Part shown: positions 1-7,774 of the stretch, piece by piece
Numbering within the stretch: position 1 is the stretch's first letter
Layout: the number at the start of each line of letters is the position of its first letter
DNA from: Deltaproteobacteria bacterium
GTDB taxonomy: Bacteria > Desulfobacterota > Desulfarculia > Adiutricales > Adiutricaceae
Length of the DNA stretch: 11,951 nucleotides
Direction of reading: 5' to 3'
Assembly (NCBI GenBank): GCA_031288745.1
Contig: JAITQT010000191.1
Span: forward strand, 1-11,951
Made by a program: the position numbers and the translations under genes
The notes under the pieces: generated by a model
Database searches by the model: none
Seen by the model: the letters and a program-made list of their open reading frames with translations, nothing else
What the model was told of the DNA's origin: nothing

Positions 1-239
1 CTTAAACCCGCAAGAGAGCACGATAAGGCATATCTTTGACCTTGAGCGTTAATTTTGTCAGTTAGAAATTTTATAAAAGTAGTCTTTCCAGATTGCCTCG
101 GGGCATGGAGGATGAAATAAAATTTACGTTCAATCATTATATCAGCGTCAGGCAATCGCGGCAGAACAGGGAGCAGGTAGTGTTTTTGCGGTAGGCAAGG
201 GCCAGTGGTATTAAAATATTTAGACGAGAGAGAGTTCAT
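1..239 (-). CDS. P-loop (AAA-like) ATPase, N-terminal 79 codons, runs off left edge
   Basis: The frame is open from an ATG at 239 down to base 1, so only the N-terminus is present. Residues 8-15 read YFNTTGPC, followed by H20-Y21 and 'LPRLPD' (26-31). Residues 45-54 are HAPRQSGKTT, a Walker A loop with K52 and T53 in the phosphate-binding positions and Ala in place of the first Gly. This order (FNT.GPC, HY.L.....RLP, YF.LHAPRQ.GKTT) is typical of a widespread family of predicted AAA-like ATP-binding proteins with no settled function, often found in many copies in anaerobes. The start is supported by GAAGG four bases upstream and by an in-frame TAA 15 codons further upstream. It is codirectional with the 561-residue gene but lies 286 bases after it, so it may have its own promoter; a weak TTGCCA-18-TATCTG pair (minus strand, within about 290-326) is the only candidate I see. 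Family assignment is fairly sure; role unknown. Confidence 0.8.
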   Translation of the reverse strand, partial: MNSLSSKYFNTTGPCLPQKHYLLPVLPRLPDADIMIERKFYFILHAPRQSGKTTFIKFLTDKINAQGQRYALSCSLAGL

Positions 240-525
240 ATGGCCTTCAGCTATGAGGTTAATCTGGGGGAAAAATCTGTTTTATTTTAAGACAGATAGC
301 GGACAGCGAAAGCTCTTGGCAAACAAAAACACAAGGGGAGTTCCATCCATTGCAAAGCCAAATGCCTACATCAAGGAATTGTGAGTCCCCATTGCTTAGT
401 TTAAATTTTAACGAAAATTATTGGCACGAATTAAGCCGAGTATTGAACATATGGTCTTTAACTAAAAAGATTTAGCATTTATGCGACCTCCAAGGAGTAT
501 TTTAGGACAATCTCGTTAGATAAAG
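240..525. other. Intergenic region between ATPase and 561-aa gene
   Basis: These 286 bases hold no convincing gene. On the minus strand the inverted repeat ATCTGT/ACAGAT (275-280 and 292-297, 11-base loop) is followed by five Ts, resembling a weak terminator or leader hairpin before the ATPase. Further out, GGGGA (335-339) can pair with TCCCC (386-390) and TTCC (341-344) with GGAA (375-378), giving a large imperfect stem-loop of unknown meaning. CTCCAAGGAG at 488-497 is a short perfect palindrome close to the end of the upstream gene. None of these is diagnostic of a known element. Confidence 0.4.
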
Positions 526-2211
526 TTAATAAATTATCTCGTCGGCTTCTAGCTCTTCTTGATATTGGGAGCAGAGGCTGGCCAGATATTTTTCTCGAGG
601 TCCTGGGCTCAGTTGGGTCGTAAGCTCTTTGATAATTTCGCAGCGTTGTGCTCGTTTTTCGTCGGATGAATGATTTAGATAGCTCTCTATAGAAGGGACG
701 CATAAAGGATAATCTTTAAGACGGGCTTCTAAGATTTCGAAAGGCTTTAGACTAAAATCGAACAATAGCTTTAGCCATTGGGCTGTGCTAACTGAGTCGG
801 GCGGCCCAAAGCGGGCTCTAGCCTCTATTAGACTGGTCGCGTCCTTTCCGGCTAATTGGGTCATAATCTCTGGATCGAGATTAGTTAGCGCAGTTAAGAC
901 CAATCTTGTGCGCTCATCGCCCATAAATTTAATGGTTTGAGGTGGATCAGTAAAGATAAAATCAGCTTTGGTCATAATAATTTTCGGGGCCCCTAAGCGC
1001 TTTTCCTCCGGTGGATCCAAAGATGGGGCCGAAGCGTAAATTGCTTTCCACTCTATTAGGGGTGAGGCCCCGGCCGCATTATAGGCCAACTTTTCCCCTT
1101 CTCGGAGGGATGGAAAATCGACTACCATTTCTATTAGGCCCTGCTTGGTCCTAGCCGTAAGTCGTTTGATAGACCTAGAGTTAAAAGGAAAAACCTGACT
1201 CCGCTGTGGCTCGATTGCTTTAGTTAGGCCAGAAAACTCGACCGAAATAGGGATTTCTAGGCCGTTAAAGGCGTGCAGGAGGTTTTTTGGCGGTGCCGGG
1301 GGGTTATGATATAACCAATAGACCATTATGGCCGCGGTAGCTCCTAAAATTAAAGAGGCCATAAAGCGAAACCTCGAGGACTTTTGCTTTTCTCTTCCAT
1401 CAGGATCATGGCGGCCATAGGAAAGGCAATTTGATTTTAGCAGAGGTTCGGTTAGCTCCTTTAGTGGGGCTGGGGCTGATAAAATCTGGGGAGAGCTTTG
1501 AGAGCGTAGAAGCCTTTCTCCTTTAATAAGCTGGCCTAAAGCCTCGTTTCGTAGTTGGTTTAAGGGCGAAATAAGTTTGAGGGAGAGTTCTTTTAGGACT
1601 TTTAAATTTAATTTTTCTAGGCTCTTAGCCGGCTGGCTCGACTTATCAGGGCTAAGAAGCTCACCTAGGCTAGAATAGAGATAGGGGTGGGCAAGAAAAG
1701 AAATAAAATCCAACTTGAGATTTTTAACCTTTAGGCCTCTTAAGTCGCCAAGATTAAAGATAGAGAGCAAATAAGAGAGAGTATCACAGGTCTCTTCCCA
1801 AAAAGCAAGGCTTTCTCCTAAAAAGATTAGCCATTTATCCCAGCCCAATCCTAGGCATCTAGCCAAAGCCAGATGATCGGCTCTAGCCCTTCGGTTGTGG
1901 AGGGTTAAAAGGCGCTTAAGTTCGTCGAGCCTATTTGATAGAGCTAAGTTTTTTGCCCTGGCAGTGCGGCTTGGCTTAGTATTAATAGGCTCGATTAATT
2001 CTTTAAGGCTCTTAAATTCTTCTAAGACAGAGGTAAGTTCGGGTGGATAGAGATTATCAAGGTCATTTTCATCGCCATAAACAGGCCAAGGGCGATACCA
2101 CGACCAGGCGGCAAACTTTAGCTTATAGGAATATAAATTCCGATAGAGGGGGTTTGAGAGTTCGGATACGCCCTCGCTCTGGAACTCCCCCGGGCCCTCA
2201 AAAAAGACCAT
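526..2211 (-). CDS. Hypothetical single-pass membrane protein, 561 aa
   Basis: I do not recognise this protein. Residues 1-282 are rich in Leu, Lys and aromatic residues and look mostly helical; residues 81-117 are strongly basic (RTARAK, HNRRARADH). Residues 283-301 (FMASLILGATAAIMVYWLY) form one membrane helix, preceded by the basic run KQKSSRFR. By the positive-inside rule the first half should be cytoplasmic and residues 305-561 periplasmic. The second half starts with Pro-rich NPPAPPKN and then 'FNGLEIPISVEFSGL' (315-329), which resembles short beta-sandwich domains of the type NGL..P(V/I).V...G; this is a loose resemblance, not an identification. Cysteines lie at 119, 142, 262, 504, 523 and 547. 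The ATG at 2211 has AAGG four bases upstream and an in-frame TAA 11 codons before it, so the start is well bounded. It follows pepA by 87 bases with no clear terminator between and may be cotranscribed with it. Confidence 0.75.
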   Translation of the reverse strand: MVFFEGPGEFQSEGVSELSNPLYRNLYSYKLKFAAWSWYRPWPVYGDENDLDNLYPPELTSVLEEFKSLKELIEPINTKPSRTARAKNLALSNRLDELKRLLTLHNRRARADHLALARCLGLGWDKWLIFLGESLAFWEETCDTLSYLLSIFNLGDLRGLKVKNLKLDFISFLAHPYLYSSLGELLSPDKSSQPAKSLEKLNLKVLKELSLKLISPLNQLRNEALGQLIKGERLLRSQSSPQILSAPAPLKELTEPLLKSNCLSYGRHDPDGREKQKSSRFRFMASLILGATAAIMVYWLYHNPPAPPKNLLHAFNGLEIPISVEFSGLTKAIEPQRSQVFPFNSRSIKRLTARTKQGLIEMVVDFPSLREGEKLAYNAAGASPLIEWKAIYASAPSLDPPEEKRLGAPKIIMTKADFIFTDPPQTIKFMGDERTRLVLTALTNLDPEIMTQLAGKDATSLIEARARFGPPDSVSTAQWLKLLFDFSLKPFEILEARLKDYPLCVPSIESYLNHSSDEKRAQRCEIIKELTTQLSPGPREKYLASLCSQYQEELEADEIIY

Positions 2212-2298
2212 TGCGCCTTGCGCCTTTCGCTTAGGTAGTTTTTAGACGATAAAATCTTTTTCTCTAAAGGGCATCCAAAGAAGCCGGGCTAAAAAGTT

Positions 2299-3798
2299 CT
2301 ATTGCCCAGAGGCTGAGTTAGACAAGAGTTTTAATAGGGTCCTAGCCCCGAAGCCCGTGGGGCCCTCGGGGCAGCTAGGTGAGCTTTTGCCCTTTCTAGC
2401 CGTCCCGGCAATATCAATATGAACCCAAGGCAATTCGTCTTTAACGAATTTTTTTAAAAATAAGGCCGCATGAATAGCTCCGCCTGAACGGGCCGCCCAA
2501 TTTTTTAGGTCGGCTAGATCGCTTTTAAGTAGCTCGGCGTATGGTTCGTAGAGTGGAAGAGGCCAAAAATCTTCCCCCACCTCTCGGCCGGCTTTAATCA
2601 CGTCGTTACGTAGATAATCGTGGTTAGAAAAGACGCCGGCGCAATTTTCTCCCAAAGCTACCGCGCAGGCTCCGGTCAAGGTGGCCACGTCTATAAGGCA
2701 GTAAGGGTCGTATCTTTGAGCTAAAGAAAGGGCATCGGCTAATAATAACCTTCCTTCGGCGTCGGTGTTGGTTATTTCAACAGTTTGACCGGAAAGGGAA
2801 ACTACGATGTCTCCTGGTTTTACGGCCGCGCCGCCAGGCATGTTTTCAGCTAAGGCTAAAATGGCCACTAGATGGATGGGTAAATTAAGCTCCGTTACTC
2901 CTACCATAAGGCTTAGGACTGCGGCCGCCCCACTCATATCGCCTTTCATATGGGCTATGTTGTCGGCCGGCTTAAGAAAGAGCCCTCCACTATCAAAGGT
3001 AACCCCTTTGCCGATTATGGCCCTAGGGGCCCCTAAAGAGCCACCACTTTTTCCAATATACTCCATTATCACCATACGCGGGGGATTGTGGCTCGCTTGC
3101 CCCACGGCTAGTAAGCAGCCGCACTTTTCAGAGGCCAATTTGTGTTCGTCCCAGATAGTTACTGAAAAGCTGTGTTTTTGACCAAAATCTTCACAAATAT
3201 TAGCCATAACCTTGGGGGTTAGAAGGTTGGCCGGGCGTTCGGTTAGTTCTCTAGTTAGCTGCTGGGCCTTGGCCATGGCTGTGGCCCTATCGAGGGCAGC
3301 CTTAACCGATAAGTTGGAATCATAACTTTGGGTCATTTGGAGGGTTATGGTTTTTAGGCTTACGCCTTCTCTATCTTTAGAAGAACTTTTATAGTCGTTT
3401 CTGGGCGTAATAGCTAGCTTTAAGCCCAGGGCGGTAAGTTCGGCCGTTTTTTCCTGGCCAAACTTGGCCGTCGGGGGTAGTATGACCACGGCTTGATTGA
3501 CTTTAAGCTCCTTTAATTTTTGTCCGGCCTGGGCGGCGGCCTCGATGTATCTTTCTTCCGTTAAACGGGCCCCTTGCCCTAGCCCCACGGCCACTAGCCA
3601 GCCGCCGTTAAGATAGAGGGGGAGAGAGTCTAAATATTCCCCTTTAAAGGCCCCGCTAAAGAGATGATCCCGAAGAAAGGGCTTAATTGAGCTTATTTCC
3701 TCTCGGCTTTCTAAGGCTTCTTCCCCAGGGGTCAGAAAGACGACGGTGGCCGGCTTGACTAAGCCGTCGACCGGTTCGCGTTTAAATTCAATATTCAT
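2299..3798 (-). CDS. pepA: Leucyl aminopeptidase (M17 family cytosol aminopeptidase)
   Basis: A dinuclear metal-dependent exopeptidase that removes N-terminal residues, preferably Leu, from peptides in the cytoplasm. The 499-residue length fits the family. The catalytic half is intact: GKGVTFDSGG (263-272) supplies K264 and D269, K276 follows in FLKP, D287 lies in MKGDMSG, and the M17 signature NTDAEGRL (344-351) supplies D346, E348 and R350, all matching the metal ligands and catalytic Lys/Arg of E. coli PepA. DVATLTGAC (370-378) is also typical. The N-terminal roughly 160 residues are the variable domain. A longer version from TTG at 3831 is possible, but the ATG at 3798 is preferred because the extra 11 residues (including HRFYLRVYF) do not fit the family and overlap a likely hairpin; GAGAG lies about 8 bases before the ATG. 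In some bacteria PepA also binds DNA as an accessory factor; nothing here tests that. It lies 84 bases after the PfkB kinase. Confidence 0.95.
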   Translation of the reverse strand: MNIEFKREPVDGLVKPATVVFLTPGEEALESREEISSIKPFLRDHLFSGAFKGEYLDSLPLYLNGGWLVAVGLGQGARLTEERYIEAAAQAGQKLKELKVNQAVVILPPTAKFGQEKTAELTALGLKLAITPRNDYKSSSKDREGVSLKTITLQMTQSYDSNLSVKAALDRATAMAKAQQLTRELTERPANLLTPKVMANICEDFGQKHSFSVTIWDEHKLASEKCGCLLAVGQASHNPPRMVIMEYIGKSGGSLGAPRAIIGKGVTFDSGGLFLKPADNIAHMKGDMSGAAAVLSLMVGVTELNLPIHLVAILALAENMPGGAAVKPGDIVVSLSGQTVEITNTDAEGRLLLADALSLAQRYDPYCLIDVATLTGACAVALGENCAGVFSNHDYLRNDVIKAGREVGEDFWPLPLYEPYAELLKSDLADLKNWAARSGGAIHAALFLKKFVKDELPWVHIDIAGTARKGKSSPSCPEGPTGFGARTLLKLLSNSASGQ

Positions 3799-3819
3799 AA
3801 AATAAACTCTCAAATAAAA

Positions 3820-3856
3820 CCTATGGGCCAAGGCTTATTTTAAAACCTTGAATAGG
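3820..3856 (-). terminator. Hairpin between kinase and pepA, possible terminator or leader structure
   Basis: Read on the minus strand, CCTAT and CAAGG pair with CCTTG and ATAGG around a 12-base AT-rich loop, giving two 5-bp helices separated by an asymmetric internal loop (one base against four). The stem is followed by TTTTATTT. It sits in the 84-base gap downstream of the kinase stop, so it could end the kinase transcript weakly or attenuate transcription into pepA. The imperfect stem and interrupted T run keep confidence low. Confidence 0.35.
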
Positions 3857-3881
3857 GTTACTGATTTAATCTAATCTAGCT

Positions 3882-4841
3882 TTAGCCTAAAAACATGGGT
3901 GTTTCGTTAAAGACCTTAAAGTGGCGTTTAAGGACCTGGGCCGGGGTAAAATGGTGTCCTTGAGTGCCGCTAGCCTCGACGCAAAAAGAGGCGATGGTCG
4001 AACCCAACCGACAAGCGGTGATGAGGGCCTCGCGGTGGTAGAGGGCGGCTAGTAATCCCGCTCGGTAGGCGTCTCCAGCCCCGGTGGGGTTAACCACTTT
4101 ATTAACCTCCACGGCCATGACATGCTGAGAGCCCCTAGGGGTGTTTAGGCGGCTACCGCGCTCTCCCAAAGTGGTAAGAACGGCCGAGGTATACCTGAAG
4201 AGTTCTTCTAGGCTAAGTCCGGTTATTTTTTTAAAAAGCTCGAGTTCGTAATCGTTAGTAATCAGCATGACAGAGCCATCGAGCATCTCTAAGAGATCGG
4301 GGCTGTTAAAGGCTGGAATTTGTTGACCTGGATCAAAAATATAATTGAGTTCTAGCTCTTTGTAGCGCTTAGAGAGTCGTTTCATATCGCTAAAGCCGCC
4401 AGGAGAGACGATAGCTAGGTGATCAGATGGTTTACCAATAAGCTGAGCGGGGTCAAAAGAAGATTCGACCATCATAGCCCCGGGGTTAAAAAATAAAAGC
4501 TGCCGGCCGGCCTTATCGGTGGCAATATAGGCACCAGCGGTGGCCTTATTGGGAGCGGTATCAACGTTAGCCGTGCTTAGGCCAATTTCTTTTAATCGCT
4601 CAAGGTAATCGCGACCGTCTGGATCGTCTCCGAGGCAAGTGACGATAAGAGGGCTTTCCCCTAAAAGGGCTAAGTTATAGGCGATATTTCCGGCAGTGCC
4701 CCCATGAACTCGCTCGACTTTATCGACTAGAAAGCAGACGTTTAAGAGATCGAGTTGCTCAGGGAGGATGGAGTCGGCGAATAAGCCCGAATATTCGGCC
4801 AGGCGATCGAAGGCTAGAGAGCCGGAGACGACTATAGTCAT
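3882..4841 (-). CDS. PfkB-family kinase, adenosine kinase-like
   Basis: An ATP-dependent kinase of the ribokinase/PfkB family, 319 residues, full length for the family. It opens with a beta strand MTIVVSGSLAFD (1-12), followed by the substrate-binding GG motif HGGTAGNIAYNLALLG (46-61). The second signature is NPTGAGDAYRAGLL (251-264), with D257 as the predicted catalytic base and the GAGD anion hole. The start (SGSLAFDRL, then ILPEQLDLLNVCFLVD at 25-40) resembles bacterial PfkB proteins annotated as adenosine kinases, so phosphorylation of adenosine or a related nucleoside to the 5'-monophosphate is the best guess; ribose or another sugar cannot be excluded from sequence alone. The ATG at 4841 has AAGGA six bases upstream. 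It lies downstream of the adenylate cyclase gene after a 184-base gap. A link between cAMP turnover and adenosine salvage is tempting but only inferred from position. Confidence 0.88.
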   Translation of the reverse strand: MTIVVSGSLAFDRLAEYSGLFADSILPEQLDLLNVCFLVDKVERVHGGTAGNIAYNLALLGESPLIVTCLGDDPDGRDYLERLKEIGLSTANVDTAPNKATAGAYIATDKAGRQLLFFNPGAMMVESSFDPAQLIGKPSDHLAIVSPGGFSDMKRLSKRYKELELNYIFDPGQQIPAFNSPDLLEMLDGSVMLITNDYELELFKKITGLSLEELFRYTSAVLTTLGERGSRLNTPRGSQHVMAVEVNKVVNPTGAGDAYRAGLLAALYHREALITACRLGSTIASFCVEASGTQGHHFTPAQVLKRHFKVFNETPMFLG

Positions 4842-5025
4842 ATATAATCCTTATACTAAAAATAATAGCGAGGTTCAAGGGACCATCTTAAAGCATAAAA
4901 TAAAAATAGCTTCCCTTAAGACCTAAGGCTAGAAAGGCACTGTTAAAACAAATTGTAGCTCTTTTTGACCTCTAAGACCAAAAAAAAGGCCTAAGGCTTA
5001 ATATAAAGAAGGAACCAAGGGATCT
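4842..5025. other. Intergenic region between cyclase and kinase, weak promoter and terminator candidates
   Basis: After the cyclase stop (minus strand) there is a short GCC-TTA-GGC stem followed by seven Ts near 4980-4992; the 3-bp stem makes it a poor terminator. Closer to the kinase, TTAAGA-18-TATTAT (about 4862-4891) is a weak sigma-70-type promoter that would give a short leader containing the AAGGA ribosome site. The alternative TTGAAC-17-TATAAG is a better match but its -10 box overlaps the ribosome site and would leave almost no leader. Both are guesses. Confidence 0.3.
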
Positions 5026-7074
5026 TTACAGGTCAATTAGGCTTTTATTGGATTTTAGCTGATGTTTGGGTCGCTGTCTGGACCTAAGGGAGGCTTTTAA
5101 GGTATTGAAGGCTCGGCTAAAGACGTCGGCTTGGGCGGGGAAAAGGACTAAGGAATCGACTGCGGAGGCTCCGCAGCTTTCGGTTAAGGCACCGCTAATA
5201 TCTAGATATTTATCGGCCTCCACAGGATGCCGACCGAGATCTTTCCATTCGTGGCGCATCTCACCCCAACCGGTGCGGTAGATTAAGTCAATGGTCCTAA
5301 GCTTGATTTCGCCGGGGTCTTCAAGATTAAAGGCTATCAGGATAGGGCCCTTAGCCCCGACTTGCCAGAGAGTGTCGATTTCTAGGTTATGGAACTCGAC
5401 AGGCGGAAATAGTGCGTTTAAAGCCGCTAGAAAGTTCATAATCGTTTCAGCCGTGGCCCCAAAAGAGTCGCCCACAGTCAGTTCGAGTTCATCGTCCACC
5501 AACTCGTTTCTCACTAGCCAGGCGGCGGCCTTAGCCAGGCGATCGGCCTCGAAGATAAGATCGCCTTCGTCGGGAGGGCTAAAAAAATTTAAGGCCTCCA
5601 TATGGCCGGTGAAGGTAGGCGGTAGAGCGTATATGGCCCAACGTCCTGACATTAAATCTTGTTGACAGAGCATGCGCCTAGAAAGACTTTGACGCAGCAG
5701 TTCCGATGGTAATAAATCCACCGTGGCGTCAAGGCCTCGTTGGCGGTTTAAGATACGAGCGGCAAAGGGGGCCAGCTCCTCATCTTGAGCGTTGACCTGA
5801 CCGGGAAAGCGGTTGATGAGATGGCTTGAGACGCGCATATAAACGCCTAAAAGCATCATTAAAATATCGTTACCTAAAGTTAGCCTCTCGCGTTCGGCCC
5901 ATTGGGTATAGGAGGCTAAATGGGCTAATTTATCGGGGGGCCAACCCCATTCGTCAATCCACCTAGTGAGTACTCTTAGTTTAGTGTGGCTGCCAGGGGC
6001 TATACGCTCAGGTTCGTCTCCAGGATCGCTTAGGCCCAGCACCTTTAAGGCTGCGGCCATACGCACGAGTTCTAAGTGCTCTGGGCTAATATTTTTAGCA
6101 CTATAGGCTATAACTCTATCGATAGTAATGATATAAGGATCAACGGAGAAGAAAGGAGAATAATTATTAAAGATAGCGTTTTTTACTAGATCGCACAATA
6201 AAGGGCTCTCAAAATCGGTTTCAACCGCTTCCAATATAGGAAGTAATTTAATCACGCCCTTAAAGGGGTCGGCCTCGGCTTTACACATCAGCCACATAGC
6301 TGAGGCTAGATATTCTTGAGGCTCAGCCTTAGAAGGGAACCCTAAGTTAACGTAGCGGGTAGGGGTTTTTTCCCAATCAAGAGGGGCTAGGATCTCGGCG
6401 GCCTCAAAGTATTCTTCTTTACTGCGGTCAAGGGGCCAAACGCACCAGAGAGGAAAACGGCCGGCCACATATAAGATGGTGCGGTAGAGTTCTTCCATTA
6501 ATAAGTGCGGGGCCACCTCTCCATCGGCACCTTTCCCCAAACTATGCTCTAGTCTCCCCTCACTAAGTTCGGCCAGATTAACTAGGTAAAAATTAGCTTC
6601 CGTGTTGTGCGTTCGTTGGGCCCAGTGGGTGATAGCCTGAAGCTTTTCTTTAAAATTTTCTAAGGCCCTATCTTTTAAGTGCTCCGGGTTATAGCAAACC
6701 CAGTAGTCTAGATCGCTTCGCTCGGTGTGCCCAACCGAGCCGGAAGAGCCGATTAAGACCAAAGATTCGACCACTGGCTCTGAATTTTCAGTTTGGAGCC
6801 AAGGCCCGACCGGTAGATTTTCTGTCTGAGCGAGCCAGTCGTCGTAAAAGCAGATGCCGCAGGGCACCTCGGGTTTATCAAGGTAGCCAGGGAGTTGAGG
6901 GTGATTATAGTGCAGCAGCGTGGGGGCTAGATTAAAAACTTGGAGAAAACCAGGCGTGGCCATGGACCGCAATTCGCGGTACCTAGCCTGGTTATTTCTA
7001 TCTTGGGCCTCCTGATAGGGTTCGAGGTCCTTGGGCAGATCTTGAAAGATTTGAGAATTCTCGGCCAATTTCAT
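5026..7074 (-). CDS. cyaA: Class I adenylate cyclase
   Basis: Makes 3',5'-cyclic AMP from ATP in the cytoplasm. It belongs to the enterobacterial class I family, related to nucleotidyltransferases, not to the more common class III. Residues 105-129 contain the family's active-site block: LVLIGSSGSVG, then SDLDYWVCYNP with the metal-binding pair D121 and D123, matching GST.S.GQS..SDLDIWVC of E. coli CyaA. Other matches are LLMEELYRT..YVAGRFPLW (191-210), DPFKGVIKLLPILEAV (269-284) and DPYIITIDRV (312-321). At 682 residues it is about 165 shorter than E. coli CyaA (848), so the regulatory C-terminal part is reduced or different; residues about 430-682 show no motif I can name. The ATG at 7074 is forced by a TAA codon two codons upstream; its best ribosome site, AAGGAG, lies 13 bases away, longer than usual. 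It is transcribed divergently from flagellin. Confidence 0.92.
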   Translation of the reverse strand: MKLAENSQIFQDLPKDLEPYQEAQDRNNQARYRELRSMATPGFLQVFNLAPTLLHYNHPQLPGYLDKPEVPCGICFYDDWLAQTENLPVGPWLQTENSEPVVESLVLIGSSGSVGHTERSDLDYWVCYNPEHLKDRALENFKEKLQAITHWAQRTHNTEANFYLVNLAELSEGRLEHSLGKGADGEVAPHLLMEELYRTILYVAGRFPLWCVWPLDRSKEEYFEAAEILAPLDWEKTPTRYVNLGFPSKAEPQEYLASAMWLMCKAEADPFKGVIKLLPILEAVETDFESPLLCDLVKNAIFNNYSPFFSVDPYIITIDRVIAYSAKNISPEHLELVRMAAALKVLGLSDPGDEPERIAPGSHTKLRVLTRWIDEWGWPPDKLAHLASYTQWAERERLTLGNDILMMLLGVYMRVSSHLINRFPGQVNAQDEELAPFAARILNRQRGLDATVDLLPSELLRQSLSRRMLCQQDLMSGRWAIYALPPTFTGHMEALNFFSPPDEGDLIFEADRLAKAAAWLVRNELVDDELELTVGDSFGATAETIMNFLAALNALFPPVEFHNLEIDTLWQVGAKGPILIAFNLEDPGEIKLRTIDLIYRTGWGEMRHEWKDLGRHPVEADKYLDISGALTESCGASAVDSLVLFPAQADVFSRAFNTLKASLRSRQRPKHQLKSNKSLIDL

Positions 7075-7646
7075 CGTTTAATCCGAACTCCTTATAGGCG
7101 CTCCGGAGAAGTCGCTCTGACCGCGAGGAGGCGGAAAACCGCTTAGGCGACGATGGAAGGTAGGGCAGATGCGGCTACGATTATCTATTGCCAGGCCCAG
7201 ATAGCGTTATCGCTTGATTTGAACTCAAAATGGTCTAAAACGGCGCGGGAGGAAAACGCGGCGGGCCCCCCTTAGATGATATAGTTTAAGTGCCTAAGTT
7301 ATAAAAATCAAGGAAATTTATGGATAGGGATCGTTGCCAGAGAATCAAAAAATAATGAATATATAGATATATATTAGTTTGAAATTTGAAAATTCAATCG
7401 GTGATATTAAGATACAAAGAAAAACAAAAAGATATTTATTTAAGCAAAAAAAAGCGTGACGATATTATTGGTTATAAAGATTTAAAAAAAAGAAAAATAT
7501 AATTTTATTTAGATTTAATTTATATAAATTAATAAATAGCAGTAAAAAGATAATATTTAAACTAAAATAAGGTCGCATTTTAACCCACCTTCCAGGCTAG
7601 CCATAGAAAGAGAGAAAAAAAACTTAAAATCAGTTTGAGATTTCCT
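7075..7646. other. Divergent intergenic region between cyaA and flagellin
   Basis: The cyaA-proximal part (7075-7270) is GC-rich and full of short inverted repeats: GCGG-TTTT-CCGC (minus strand, about 7131-7142) enclosed by GTCGC/GCGAC, and the palindrome CTCCGGAG (7099-7106), suggesting a folded cyaA leader. From about 7270 to 7610 the sequence becomes very AT-rich with repeated A-tracts, as expected for bent DNA or an UP-like element upstream of the flagellin promoter. I see no supported gene or RNA here and no confident cyaA promoter. Confidence 0.5.
7515..7532. repeat. 18-bp perfect AT-only palindrome
   Basis: TTAATTTATATAAATTAA reads the same on both strands. It lies about 115 bases upstream of the flagellin -35 element. 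It could be an operator for a dimeric regulator, but in such AT-rich DNA a chance palindrome is plausible. Confidence 0.35.
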
Positions 7647-7674
7647 TAAAGTTCTCCGGTAGGTTGATCGATAA
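7647..7674 (+). promoter_or_regulatory. Sigma-28 (FliA) promoter of flagellin
   Basis: TAAAGTTC (7647-7654), a 12-base spacer and ATCGATAA (7667-7674) match the flagellar sigma-28 consensus TAAAGTTT-N11-GCCGATAA at 7 of 8 and 6 of 8 positions, with the spacer one base longer. The predicted start of transcription is near 7681, giving a leader of about 114 bases before the flagellin ATG. Its place directly upstream of a flagellin gene, a classic late-class FliA target, supports the call. Confidence 0.8.
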
Positions 7675-7746
7675 GATAACTGAGCTAAAGCTAAAGGAGA
7701 GGACGACGTTTTCCTAAAGCATAAACTAACCTAAGGCTCGAGTTTA

Positions 7747-7769
7747 AAGCCGGCATGGACGCTCGGCTT
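7747..7769 (+). promoter_or_regulatory. Leader hairpin 1 with CsrA-type motif
   Basis: AAGCCG (7747-7752) pairs with CGGCTT (7764-7769), extendable by a G-U pair, leaving a loop that contains CATGGACG (7754-7761), an exact match to the CsrA/RsmA core CANGGANG. It is not a ribosome site, so the motif is not explained by translation initiation. It is the upstream member of a pair with the next hairpin. Confidence 0.55.
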
Positions 7770-7774
7770 AGTAT

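Noticed and set aside
2807..3181. 124-codon plus-strand frame inside pepA
   Set aside because: It is antisense to an intact, motif-complete pepA and has no recognisable protein features.
7240..7268. GC-rich inverted CGCG repeats as a possible small RNA or tRNA
   Set aside because: No cloverleaf or extended stem forms, and no anticodon or T-loop consensus is present.
7320..7355. 12-codon mini-ORF with AAGGA five to six bases before its ATG
   Set aside because: Too short and located in AT-rich DNA upstream of the FliA promoter; no recognisable peptide or promoter to support it.
7380..7460. CRP-type binding site upstream of flagellin
   Set aside because: Only single half-sites such as GGTGA and CGTGAC occur; no paired TGTGA-N6-TCACA arrangement.
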